A DNA stretch of 64,000 nt, from contig NC_092665.1 in NCBI RefSeq assembly GCF_032118995.1, forward strand, positions 12,876,512 through 12,940,511, read 5' to 3'. The notes under the pieces are model-generated. The model saw only the letters and a list, made by a program, of their open reading frames with translations, made no database searches and had not been told where the DNA came from. This DNA comes from Asterias amurensis. Lineage: Eukaryota; Echinodermata; Asteroidea; Forcipulatida; Asteriidae. How positions within the stretch are numbered: the first letter of the stretch is position 1; each line of letters starts with the position of its first letter. A program made the translations under genes and the position numbers. Shown in pieces: positions 12,230 to 24,000 of this stretch.

Positions 12230-12519
12230 AAATTAAAGAGTTGAATCCAACACTTGCAAGAGTTCGGTGAGTGACAACACTTTAAAAGCATTGTGAATCC
12301 AGCATTTTATATGTTAAATCCAGCATTTTAAAGTATTCAGTCAACAATTTAAGTGCCAGTTTTAATGTTCAAAAAGCTCATTTAACAATTCTATAAAAGA
12401 AAATTGAAACAACATTGTTGGATTAACAAACAAAACACTAGATCCAACACTTTCAAAATGTGGTCACTCACCGAACTATTCTAAGTGTTGGATTCAACTC
12501 TTCAGCTTGTAGAGTGTAA
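12230..12519. mobile_element. MITE with ACACTCTAAAAATTAAAGAG ends
   Basis: Inverted ends share AAGAGTTGAATCCAACACTT. It is absent from the partner duplicate at about 31258, where the flanks join as GAACATACACTTAAACC, so it inserted after the duplication. Imperfect AACATACA / AACTTACA flanks suggest an 8-bp hAT-type target duplication. Confidence 0.65.
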
Positions 12520-13100
12520 CTTACACTAAAACCTACAACTAACTTGTAAACAGTAATCCGTGCTTGACTTTCATGAACCTACATACTAACTTATAATCAT
12601 GAAACTGTGTATACTTTAGCTTACATGTCCCCACTACACCATACAATGAAAACTTACTGGTTAAATATAGCCATACTATGCGTGCGAAAATACAAGTTCT
12701 ATTTTTTTTTATAGTACTGAAAATATTATCATTATTAAACTTTCCAGAATATCTGAAAAAGCAAAAGTTTTTGTAAGTTTTTAATAACATTATATTAACC
12801 CCGCAGAGATGTAGCCTTTTCTAAATCCCAAAACAATAGGCATAATTGTTACATAATAACGGAGTCCAACATATAAACTCTTGAAGGGCAGTTGTGTAGA
12901 ACATGTTGCTGAATGAGGAAATCCCACAATATTCCTCTTTTATATTTTGTTATCTTCTATGTTTACGTGGGTATTTTTGTTTCTTCTCTCTTTCCGTGTT
13001 TACCTTCAAACCACCCAAATAAAACACGACAGCTTATGGTTGACCTGTGTAGTATTTGTTACTACGGAAAAACAATACATAAAAGTTGATCATTGCACTG

Positions 13101-13479
13101 TTAAAGGCAGTGTACTTGGTATTTACTATTGGTAATTACTCAAAATAATTATTAGCGTAAAACCTTTATTCATTACGAGTAATGGGGAGAGGTTCATAGC
13201 ATAAAACAATGTGAAAAACAGCTCCCTCTGAAGTGACGTAGTTTTCGAGAAAGAAGTAATTTTCCACGAATTTGATTTCGAGACCTCAAGTTTAGAATTT
13301 TGAGGTCTCGAAATCAAGCATCTGAAAGCACACAACTTCGTGTGACAAGGGTGTTTTTTTCTTTCATTATTATCTCGCAACTTCGACGACCTAATTGAGC
13401 TCAATATTTTACAGGTTTGAGATACACCAAGTGCGAACACTGGTCTTTGACAATTACCAATAGTGTCCACTGTCTTTAA
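13101..13479 (-). mobile_element. R1 MITE, inverted
   Basis: TTAA-bounded copy 400 bp downstream of the OAS copy 2 stop codon. It has no counterpart at the homologous position near 31780, so it is another post-duplication insertion. Confidence 0.65.
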
Positions 13480-13894
13480 AGGGTCTGTATACGTTTTGGC
13501 AATGAAAATTAATGGCAAAACAATTTACATGGTATAAGAAGTACAGCAGCTTTAGATAGTAAACTGCATTTTGAGAAACATTTCATTTCGAGGTACGCCA
13601 TTTTATGGAAAAATATATCACTTTATTATCCCCAAAAATTTGATTATAAAAGGCGTTACCGTGGTAACGCTTCTCAGATTGTGTATTCCTGTAGGGAATG
13701 TGCTTCATGTGCAGACATAATTCGCTCCGGATTTTCGGCAATAATTATCTCAATATACGCGATCACCAAATGAAATGTTCACATGTTAATTTTTATTGCT
13801 TACATTAAACTAGATTATTTAATAAAGGATTAAAGTTGGTACTGTGCGACGAATAACTGGTTGAACATGTCACTCCTTGCTTCTACTGAGGGCG

Positions 13895-16800
13895 TTATAT
13901 AGTTGGCCATTCACGGACGTTTCCGAGCAGGGCGGTCCTGCGGAGGGTCCTTTCGGCAGCATCCTTTATCACCTGTATGAGTTAGAATTGAAAACACGTA
14001 TGAGTAATGGTTAATGAGTTTTTACGTGCTAAAATAACTTTATTTTGTGACTTGTGTTACTCATTTCTCATAATTAAAGCACCTTAGCAAGTAATATTTG
14101 AAAGGAAGCTTTCTACTATCATTATCTTCAAACCGTGTAAAGTTTAATGTAAATCTTAAGACATTTTGAAAAAGTACCCGAATCCGAACATTGTTCGTTT
14201 ATATCAACCCTTGATAATTCATTCATTCATCCAACATAATGATGTCCGTACATTCAACATTTCAGAACAAAATGTTGTCAACAATAGGCATAGGTTCAAG
14301 TTTTACGTTATACACACTCAGTAACACACAGTGAATTAAGATATGAAAACATGATAACTCCAAGTGATTTGTTGATCAGTTATACAAAATAGTAATAAAA
14401 ATGCAGTAAGTATGACAGCAATGGTTTAGGTGATTGGATTTTGCTTACCTTCTTGTTGTTCCCCCGGTACAAGCCGCCAACGTTGTTCGTCGGATTTGCC
14501 GGGTCCAAAATGATTGGTCTGTAGATGAGAGGTAGAGTTAGTAACGAGCATGGCTTATTGTTATTTTCAATCAACTTTACAAGTCTCGTAGTGTGCAACG
14601 TACACGTACGAAATGTAATCCTTTGCATGCTCTGAGGTGTCTGTAAAATGCCGTGGTGACAAGGCCTTTTACATGTGTTTAGCTTCCTCTAAAAAAAGGG
14701 GGGGCTATTATTTTGACGCTCATCACTTTAGTTTACCTTTCCATGTTGAGTTTCGTGATAATAGTTTCGTTGAGCTGATCATCCACACCGGGCATGTAGC
14801 TCCAATAAGTAGGCGGCCTGTTCAGATTGGTTAGAACCTCCAAGACGCTCTTCAAACCTTGGGCTTTGTTCAGTCGTCGTCGTCGTAGTCGTCGTCCGGG
14901 CTGCTCTGCCTTCTCCGCCTTCTCCCACCGGTCGATGGTGATCAACTCCAGAGGGTAGGACTTCTGGAGTTTTTCAGGGAGGAATCTAGACGCCCAATAC
15001 TTCACCAGGCATATCAACTCCTTCACGTCTTTGGGTTGATTACCGACAAACCGCACTTGGTGCTCAACAAAAGATGCAGACAAAAACGCTCGTGTTTCAT
15101 GCCCGACGTCTAGCATAGACAGGAACGTGTTACGGTCCGCTAGAAAGAAATAAACCAGAATCAAGCACTGATTATTTAGCGACTGGCCGTTTCTGAAGAT
15201 GACAGCATTATTTAAAGTTACTCAAATTATGTGCACAAATAAATTAAACAGTGTTTGCACTTTGGGCTATTACAAAAAAGCGTTAGTCATTAAATTCATA
15301 ATGATTCTTGACACTGTGTGGTTTTCCTTGTGCTTTGAGAACTTAAAAAACAAGGTGCGCCATTTTGTTAAACGAATTTGTTTTACTTAAAAAAAAGTGC
15401 GGACCTTGTTAGTTCACGAAGTAAAAGGAAAACCTGACGATTTCTAAGGATGATTGTGAGAATCATGTTCTTCTTTTAAAACATCTTTCCAAACCATATC
15501 CATTTCATAACGAACACATGGTTTCTATAAAGATACCCCCAAATAATTCAAAGGCAACGTGTCCCTAGTTAAAGTCACCTGGAAACGGTATTTTTTCAAA
15601 ATAAAGCCTTTGTCACTAATATGTGTGTTTTCATGAGTGGAATGTGAATAAACAGTTAACTAAGGTTTTAAGAATTTAGTTCTTATGTTGTTTACAAATT
15701 TAGGTCCGAACAGCCAATACGAGCTGCACGTTTCATTGACCTCATCGGATCAACAAACTTCATTCAAAACGTTACTGTTCCAACTCGAGAGGCTCATATC
15801 CTTGATCTCATTTCATCTCGTTCTACCAATAATTTTGTCGAAGACGTCAATGTGACAAATTATCTTCCTTCTGATCATGCAGCTATTGAATGTTCCTTGA
15901 GAATCACCAAACCTGATCCAGTTAGGATGGAAATAAAAATGCGCAAAGTCAGTGACATAGACATTGACTTATTTCGTCAGGAAATTCTTGAATCTGAACT
16001 GTATACCTCCCCCTCACCGAATCCTGACGTGATGATACAATATGAATCATTTCTGTCCAGTCTCTTGGACAAACACGCTCCAGTTATTACTCGTACAATC
16101 ACCTGTCGACCGCATTCGCCATGGTACGACGACAAGCTACGCAAAGCGAAGCAACATCTACGTCGGTTAGAAAGGAAATGGTGCGCTTCCAAACTTGAAA
16201 TTGATCGTCAGATATTCAAGGAATCCTGTTTTCAATACAAAAGCATGATTCTTGCAGCCAAAAGAATTCACCACCAAAATCAACTTCACAACGTATGTAA
16301 CTCACGTGACTTCTTCAAGAAAATAAACAAACTGTGTCAGCCTCAATCCCCACAACTCCTCCCATCAGCCGATGACCTGCAAACTCCATTGACTGAATGT
16401 TTTCAACATTTTTTCACTAGTAAAGTGAAAACCATCTCGGACTCATTGGCCATCTCTGCCCAAGGTTTAGGGAGAAACTTCCGAGAACATCACCACATAG
16501 TCACTTCATTCAACAGCTTCAAACCAGTTACAAAGGACGCGGTTGAAAAACTGATGAAGAAATCGTCCTCAACAACATGCTGCCTTGACCCCATTCCCAC
16601 CTCCTTGGTGAAACAATGCTCAAATGAACTCCTGCCCATCATTACCCGCATCATCAACGCTTCCTTTCTGAGTGGCCAATTCCCCGAAGGTCTAAAATTT
16701 GCCAACATATCACCTCGCATAAAGGATCCCAAAAAGGATACGGATGATCTGAAAAACTACCGACCAATTGCCAACCTCAAGTTTTTGTCTAAACTGACCG

Positions 16801-19800
16801 AGAAAGCTGCCGTAGCCCAGATACAAGGCTATATCTTGGAAAATCACACAGAACTACAACCAAAAATGCAATCTGCTTATCGACCATTTCACAGCTGTGA
16901 AACAGCACTTCTTCGGGTCTCCAATGATGTTCTGATATCTCTTGACAGGGGGCTGGAGGTTATTCTAGTCCTCTTGGATTTTTCAGCAGCATTCGATACC
17001 ATTAGCCATGACATCACCTTAAACCGTCTATCGCTTAGGTTCGGGATCAAGGATCAAGCATTAGAGTGGCTTCGGACCTATCTAACAAATCGTCGTCAAG
17101 CAGTTATGATTAATGGGCAACAATCTACGGTTCATACTCCAACCCAGGGAGTTCCACAAGGATCGGTATTGGGACCCCTATTGTTTACCCTGTACACCTC
17201 GCCTCTGGAAGAGATCATTCATGCTCATGGTATTAAAAGCATGTTTTACGCCGATGACACACAAGTCTACATTTCATTTAAACATTCTCAGCTTCAGGAA
17301 ACCGTTCTCAGCATACAGAGTTGCATAATGGACATCAAGCAGTGGTCATGTAGCAATGGTCTCAAGTTAAATGAGAATAAAACAGAACTCCTTCACATCA
17401 CATCTCGTTTTCGCAACAGAATCCCATTATCTTCTATTCAAATTGATGGTATACCAGTTCATTCTGTCGACAAAGCAAGAAACCTTGGTGTGACATTTGA
17501 CAAATCTTTTGCCATGGATAAGTTTGTCAATACAAAATGCCGTTCCGCCTCGTTTGCCCTACACAAGATCGGACAAATTCGCCAGTTCATAAATAAAACA
17601 ACAGCAGAAAAGCTCATCCATGCTTTTGTAATTTGTCATCTCGATTACTGCAATAGTCTCATCTATGGATTGCCCGACTCACAGCTCAGAAAACTCCAAC
17701 TCATTCAAAACTCAGCGGCTCGTCTCATCACCCGGTTAAGAAAACGCGATTCAATTACTCCTGCTTTGCAATCTCTCCATTGGCTTCCTATTCATTCTCG
17801 CATCATCTTCAAAATTCTCCTTCAAACATTTCAATGCAGTCTTGGAAGTGGACCAACTTACCTGAAAGATCTACTAACTCCATACACTCCTACTAGAAAC
17901 CTCCGTTCTGCTAACAAAGACACCCTCGTTATCCCTAAAGTTACCACCAAAGCATATGGTCAACGTAGTTTTCAGTTTGCTGCACCTCACTTATGGAACA
18001 ATCTCCATCTACACATCAAACAAGCCACTGCGATCTCAAGTTTCAAGACTCTTCTCAAAACACATCTATTCAAATTATCTTATACTTAATTATTCTTTTG
18101 GTTCCTCTGAGCGCTTAGAGACTTTCTTTTGGAGGTGTTAGGCGCTATAGAAATGCGGTTGTTATTATTATTATTATTATTTTCCTGGGGCCTACAAACG
18201 CCTGCAGCTCTCCTGCCTCTATTGAATATCATAAATATTTATAGCGTTTAACAAAGACAACGGGCCGAGTAGGGTGGGAGCCTTCAGTCTCGAGCTTGTG
18301 ATTGGACAATGGCAAGATCTGAACGTGCAACGGTGCTTTGAACGTGCAAAACGAATGATCACTACTTACTGTCCCGAAAATGTTCAACGTTCTGCTCCGT
18401 TGTGGGAAGAAGGTTGAATTCAACCAATCGATCTCTGACATATGTCTTGAAATTCACCAAGTGTTTTTCGAGTCGTAAGTCTGGTTGCAAGCCCCGCGGG
18501 CCTCCCACATTTGACCCCAGATGAGAAATGATATTGGGCAGAGCTCTCTTGTACTCTTTTAAGTTCCCAGTCTCTGTAATGGGTTGTAGTGGTGGATTGT
18601 TGACAAACAAAACCAGATCCACGTCCGATAGATTTTTTACCATAGTGCCTTTTCCGAACGATCCACCCTGCGAACGACAGAAAAAAAATCTTATCACAGG
18701 AAACCGGATACCCAAACTACAAGTAAGGGAATAGCTAAAATAAGTAACATACTCAAACAAGATACCCAAATAGTGTTACCGTAAATCTCTCTCAGAAGAA
18801 ACATACTAGTAGAAGTCTATACTCTATCATACCATAGAGCAAGGATACTAGTAGAAGTCTACTCTGTTATACCATAGAGCAAGGAAATAAAAGTTTAAGT
18901 TGACTTACCTGAACGACTGTATTAGTGAAGCCAAGAGTGTCACTATGACGGGTGGAATCGCGAATCCCTTTGAGCAAAGATTTGATTAATGATATGCAGT
19001 CATGTGCGAATAGCTCCGTTCCATGTTGCATGTTCTTATTGCCAGCATGGTACCAAGTCTCTAGTTCATCCGGAGATAAACACCACGGTTCTTCTTCCAC
19101 TTCTATCTCAAAGTCTAATCCATTTCCACGGGCAGACGGTTTTTTCCCTACCGGTCCTTCATGCGGTAGAAATTGAAAAATAATACATGTATAAACATAC
19201 TTGCCCACATTGAAACCTAAAGCCCGGTTCGTACTTCCCGTGAATGCGAATGCGAAGCGAAATTTTGACAACACATCAGGGCAACCCCTCGCTGCTAATG
19301 ATTCACAGGAGACGCACACAAGTCAACTGGTGCGAATTGTTCGTTGCAAATTTGTGATGGCCGGGACATATAACGGGACAATTATAGGGACAATTATAGC
19401 CAATCAAAGTTTCTATTTAAAAAAACAACTGATGGTTATGAACCGAAGATCGTTCAGTACGGTAGGCACAGGCGTTATAATACGAAATTTGCTTTGAACC
19501 AAAAGGAGTATGGGGACATGGTCAGTATGGATGCATTAATAAGGGAATAAAAGGTTAGCGACGAGTTCTTATTAAACGGCCGTTTAAAACAGGCAGTTTG
19601 CAGTGTGTGTCCATCGCCCGTGCAAAGCTTCATACAATATTGTATAAATGTTGGTGCAAAATTTATTATTTGTAAATAAAATTAACATTATGGATGAATA
19701 ATGAATGTTGTGTTGTATAAAGAATTATATGTAAATACTGCGTTAAAATGTTTTGACATGTGGCGCCTCATAGAGTCGCGATTCCAAAACTATGGTTTTG

Positions 19801-19984
19801 ACGTCGCTTGGGAAAACCACAACCGTGGTCGACGTGAACGAGGTCCACGTTCACCCGAATCTAAACCCCTTAAAGTAACAAACGTGCCCGCAGTGTGTTA
19901 TGGTTTCACGAACTCCCTCTTACCTGCAAATAACCTTGAGCCTCTCATAGGCTCCTCCTCCTCCTGGTTGCCCCATGACGCCAT
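13895..19984 (-). CDS. OAS: OAS copy 2: catalytically degenerate OAS-like protein, 6 coding exons, 385 aa
   Basis: Exons: 19924-19984, 18909-19156, 18370-18667, 14737-15139, 14449-14518, 13895-13972, phases 1, 0, 1, 2, 0. The start MASWGNQEEEEP is chosen because only this frame joins exon 2 in phase; it follows a good acceptor at 20014-20015. The P-loop is GGSFGKGT (104-111) and SDVD gives D118 and D120, but the third catalytic Asp is Asn (FNLLPTT, N188). The conserved Arg of RLVK is Cys (ELICLVKYW). Exon 4 has an extra Arg-rich stretch (GRRLRRRRL) produced by a GTC/GTA-type triplet expansion at about 14873-14908. Human OAS needs the third Asp for catalysis, so this is probably a non-catalytic dsRNA-binding paralogue, as OASL is in mammals, or a decaying gene. 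The intron at 15140-18369 holds an antisense LINE. All frames are open, so it may still be expressed. Confidence 0.82.
15704..18089 (+). CDS. Non-LTR retrotransposon ORF2: endonuclease C-terminus plus reverse transcriptase
   Basis: An uninterrupted frame runs from the 5' truncation point to TAA at 18087-18089; the internal GTG at 15852 is not a real start. The first 60 or so residues are the tail of an AP-type endonuclease, with AHILDLISSR and the catalytic-type NYLPSDHAAIE (SDH). Reverse transcriptase motifs follow: KNYRPIANLKFLSK, motif A LLDFSAAFDTISHD, motif B TQGVPQGSVLGPLLF and motif C FYADDTQVY, all intact. The C-terminal part (LHWLPIHSRIIFKILL, then YLKDLLTPYTPTRNLRS) is typical of CR1/L2/Rex1-group LINEs. 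It belongs to a mobile element, not to the host gene. The intact RT frame suggests a fairly recent insertion, but the 5' truncation makes the copy non-autonomous. Confidence 0.88.
15704..18181 (+). mobile_element. 5'-truncated CR1/L2-type LINE inserted antisense in OAS copy 2 intron
   Basis: The element begins inside the endonuclease region, runs through the RT frame, and ends with a short 3' UTR (GAGCGCTTAGAGACTTTC, then GCGCTATAGAAATG) and a TTA/ATT microsatellite tail at about 18163-18181. At its 5' side it abuts a partial TTAA-type MITE (15560-15703). The paralogous intron of copy 3 (33831-34331) has neither, so both arrived after the duplication or lie just outside it. Confidence 0.85.
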
Positions 19985-20511
19985 TTTTACTCAAGTCACT
20001 TGCACGGTCTATTCTGAAAAAAACGAGAGAATGTTGTGGAAACAGCGCTTAATATGAAAAAAGGGGAATTAAAGAAAGGATGGCGAGGTCTTTTAACAGG
20101 CCGTTTTAAACCGGCAGGAGCTCGTGGTAGAGTAGAAAAGGACTGTATACAATAGAAGTCTTATGGATTAGGACTCATATGTTTCACATCTTTTTGACTT
20201 TATGTGTTTCCTTCACAACTTGATGATTAATTGTAAAAAATATTCGGTTCGCATTGTTGTTTTGAAGTGTAGACGTGTATTAGAGTAGACATGTTAGTAG
20301 TTTGTTTAGACTTATAAATGATATCTAATTAATCTATAGCTGGAGTTTTTACTTTAGTGTAAAGGGAAAACAAGTGGCTTTATATGCCACTGTGTTTTTT
20401 ATGGTCCCGGAATTTCAAATAAATGCGCGAGACTTGCGCGAGACTTGCACAGTCTATTGTTAAAGTGTCTATAACTGCATTTTTTAGCGTTTTTTTTTTT
20501 TTTTTTTTAAC

Positions 20512-20693
20512 AAAAGGGCATTTATGAATGGGAATAAATAAAGAGTAGTGACTCGTTCGTAAACGTCCGTTAAAAACCTTGCTGTGCGATAAAGGCCCTT
20601 GGCTTCGGCTCGGGCCTTTATCACACGGCTGCCGATCCTGCCGGCTGTAAACGGCCGTTGAAGAACTCGTCGCTTCCCTTGTATTCCCTTATT
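20512..20693. repeat. Foldback element
   Basis: Inverted arms from GGGCATTTATGAATGGGAAT and CCTTGTATTCCCTT; the hairpin centre is GGCCCTTGGCTTCGGCTCGGGCC. The half-elements with TTTAAACGGCCGTTT-like cores at 19550-19600 and 20085-20130, and the foldback at 44232, are related. Together they fill most of 19.5-20.7 kb. Confidence 0.5.
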
Positions 20694-21029
20694 ATATAGA
20701 TCGTTGTGGTACCTGCTGCCAAATGATATATATCGATACAATGGTTATTATTGTAATCAGACTCAGTGAACAAACCATTACGTTATTTTCAAACTAGTAT
20801 TCAATCTGAATGAGATGTGTTTATAGCTTAACACAGGCTCAATTCGTCCACATGTCAAGTCCAACAACAATGAAGGAAGCTCTTCAAAGTGTTTAGTTTA
20901 TAGGATTCGAACTGCCTCTAGCTACTGGCAATCTCGGTAGTCTAGTTTATACGACACTGCTCTAGAATTGCAAGGATCGTTGGTTCGAATCCCACTCGAG
21001 TAATAAGCGTGTGATATGTTTTGTTTACA

Positions 21030-24000
21030 CACTGTAAAAAATTTGTGTGAATTCACAGTAGCTTTTTTGTTGGAAAGAATCAAAAATGAACAGCAGAAGT
21101 TGCCGTTTTCCTATTTCTCTGTGAATATACAAAACATATGCAGTCTCTAAACAGTGTGCTCCTATTCTCTGTAAATTTAAAGTAAGTCTGCTGTTGTAGG
21201 AACATTTTGTGACGGTACAGTGAACCCTTGAGGATTTGACACATTCTGCTGTTTCTGAACAGCCGGGTTGTCCTCTAACAGAACTAACTGCACTCTGATA
21301 TAGCAGCTAATTGCCTTCCATTCTTAGCCACTATAATAAACTGCGGATTTAGGCTTTAATATCAGTGCTGGAAAGGGAAAACTACGGCCCTCATCATCGG
21401 TGTGGCGCGGGCGGGCATGTGTGGTGTAGGCTACTCAGTAAAGTAAAAATTGGAATGAAGACTCGTAGGCCCTAGTAGCCTACAGCTAATTTTCGTCCGA
21501 AGATTACAGGATATGCCCCTACTCATGTAAAAAAGCATTGCATTTACTATCATAGGAACATTGTGGTGTCGGACTAGAAAGCTCTGAACTTTCCTTGGTT
21601 CATTGATAAAAAATTCATTTAACAGAGATCGTCCCCCCTAGCGTATCACACTACAGTGATTTTTCCCTGGTGGCCCTCAAATTTTTGCATTAAACAAAGA
21701 GAAGACGGGTACCATTACGAAGTTCTTGTCGTCTTCTGTGTGTGTGCGCGGCAAAAAGGGGAAAAAGTGATCAGCAGGAACTGGTTCAGACCGGCTGGAT
21801 CTTCCGCCGTCGTTTGTGCGCGTGCGCTCTCTCCACCATCACGTCACATTGTGCGCTCACTTAACTTTTGGAAGAGTTTGTACTTGACCTTTGCTGATCA
21901 GTTTCCACGACAAAAAAATTACAGGTAAGATTAAGAACACTATTCTGTGTTATTAATATGATTATTATTACTATTATTGTAAGTCACATGGTTAACATAA
22001 GCCTAACGCTCGTTAGGCTTGAACATAAAATATGACAATTGGAAAATTTATCATGTTTAGCGACAGACGATCGTCAGATCGATGATAGACGTGATAGATG
22101 ACAGATTGTGTGTGTTTGTGTGTGTGCATGCATAACGTCAACACAATACACAGACAGGCTGCATGTGGATTTGGGATGATTTGTTGTTTGCCATGGATGG
22201 TCCATGGACATGAATTATAAAGTTGTTTTTCTGGTTCTGGAAATGTCTTGTCTTTTGCTTTACTAGCTTTCCAATTTCAGTTAATTAAAATTAGCCTACC
22301 CTCTGGCTCTAGTTTACTAGTAAAATAGTAGTATTTTACAACATGTCTAGTCGATCATCTGACTGACAATACATAGATGTATTACTCTTAGTAACATTAC
22401 ATTACAACTAAAAATCAGCAAATTAATTCAGTAAAATGAAAATGAATGTGATTATTTCAGTCACAATTTTTTATACTAACAATTCCTACACTAGGCCTAG
22501 GCCTACCTATTAACCTTACTACTGTTTTTTACTTGGTTGGCAAGCTGATTTATACTAAACTCACTGTGGTGAACATATGAGCAGATGAGGATGCATTAAA
22601 ACACATTTTTTAGCCTGGCATGCCAGGGGCCGATTTCACAAAGCAATAAAATTCATCGCATGACAAATTTTCAGTATCACCATAGAAATTTGTATTGTGA
22701 CATCACACTTTACTTAGCAACTACGATTGATTTGAAGTTACGATCAATTTGAGATCTTTGTGAAATCGGCCTCTGGTCTGGTAATGGTATAGTAAGTGAC
22801 GATCCATTTTGTTTGTACCTTTTTGTCGATTGAGTGCTACTGCTAGTAGTAGTACTGTGTAGTACTGTTCTGTAGTAGTAGGTTTGTTCACAACCGCTAG
22901 AGGGCGCTGCGCGCGCTGGACCAATTTCCTGTTAATGAAAACTGTGCCGCGATCTCAAGTAGTGCGCCAATTATTTAATAACTAATGGATCAGTTGAAAG
23001 TTTTCTTTAAATACTTTTCAAGTGGGAACATCTTCCAGTTCTGACTTAACCAGATATATTCGGCATTTGTTTATAGACAAAAGGTACAAGTACAACATCA
23101 ATATTAAACCCTTACTTTTCAATATCATGAAATAACCAGTGAAAAATTCATCGCGTTTTGTATGCTCTTGTTATGAGAAATGCTGACAACAGCTTAAAGG
23201 GACACAAAGTATAGCAGTGTCATGGTAATTACCAATGTTGTAAATGGCCTCTGGTATTTATATATTTTGAACGTTATACATGTTTGTGATTTGTTTTCTT
23301 TTTCTTTCTGTATAAAGGAAACTGCAAGAAGCTCTGACTTTGACTGTGACACGGATAGCCCTGTACTGGCCTATGCAGGTAAAAAATACCTTCGAAAATA
23401 ACTGACATTTTAGTTCCCCAATTTAATTTCACCATTAATAATAACTTGAACATTGAATGATAATTTTCTCACCTGAAGTACATTTGAGTTGAAAATCAAT
23501 CATACTTAAATTTTTGTGCATATGCTTACAAGGATAAGTATAGTATTACTGATGGAACTATGGTGTTTCCCATACTTAATAAAATCAATCTTTAATCAGA
23601 TGGTTTATTGTTTCCAATAAGACATTTTGTCTACAGCTTTGTGCTCATATTTGAAATTGTAAAGTGAACTTGCCAACATTTTTCTTAAAAACTTAAACTC
23701 CCACACCCTGGATCATCTGAAAAATACTGCAATATTTTGTGGTCAACAAAAAATGTCACCGATTCAACATTTTAAGCCCACAGATTTCCTATGCTCATTA
23801 GACTTACCCCGTGTGTCTTAAAAATATTAACTGTGGGTAGATGTAAATAAAGATTTGGTAAAAAAAAAATACCTCATTTTATAACCTAAACTGGTCCTTT
23901 TGTTATTTGCATTTGCAAATAAATTGATGTTTGTTTAAATGCTTGTTTCTGCTGCAGGTGACAACCCCTTCCTGAGCGCAAAATGTGCAGTCTGCATCGA

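Larger units (their letters stand above)
8555..15560. repeat. Segmental duplication, copy I (partner 27270-34290)
   Basis: Seven kilobases are colinear with 27270-34290 and contain an R1 fragment, a LINE 3' fragment, the copy 1 promoter block, a tRNA-like repeat, an R1 MITE and exons 4-6 of OAS copy 2. Differences are mostly discrete insertions present in only one partner. Confidence 0.85.

Noticed and set aside
19970-19976. MGQPGGGG as the start of OAS copy 2, by analogy with MGQVNSS in copy 4
   Set aside because: That frame leaves the exon in phase 2, and no acceptor in exon 2 restores the OAS frame. The ATG eight bases upstream gives phase 1, which does.
21656-21928. Coding first exon of the transposon gene
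   Set aside because: It ends at a good donor (GTAAGA), but joining it to 23318 leads to a frame that stops early in the next exon. It may be untranslated.
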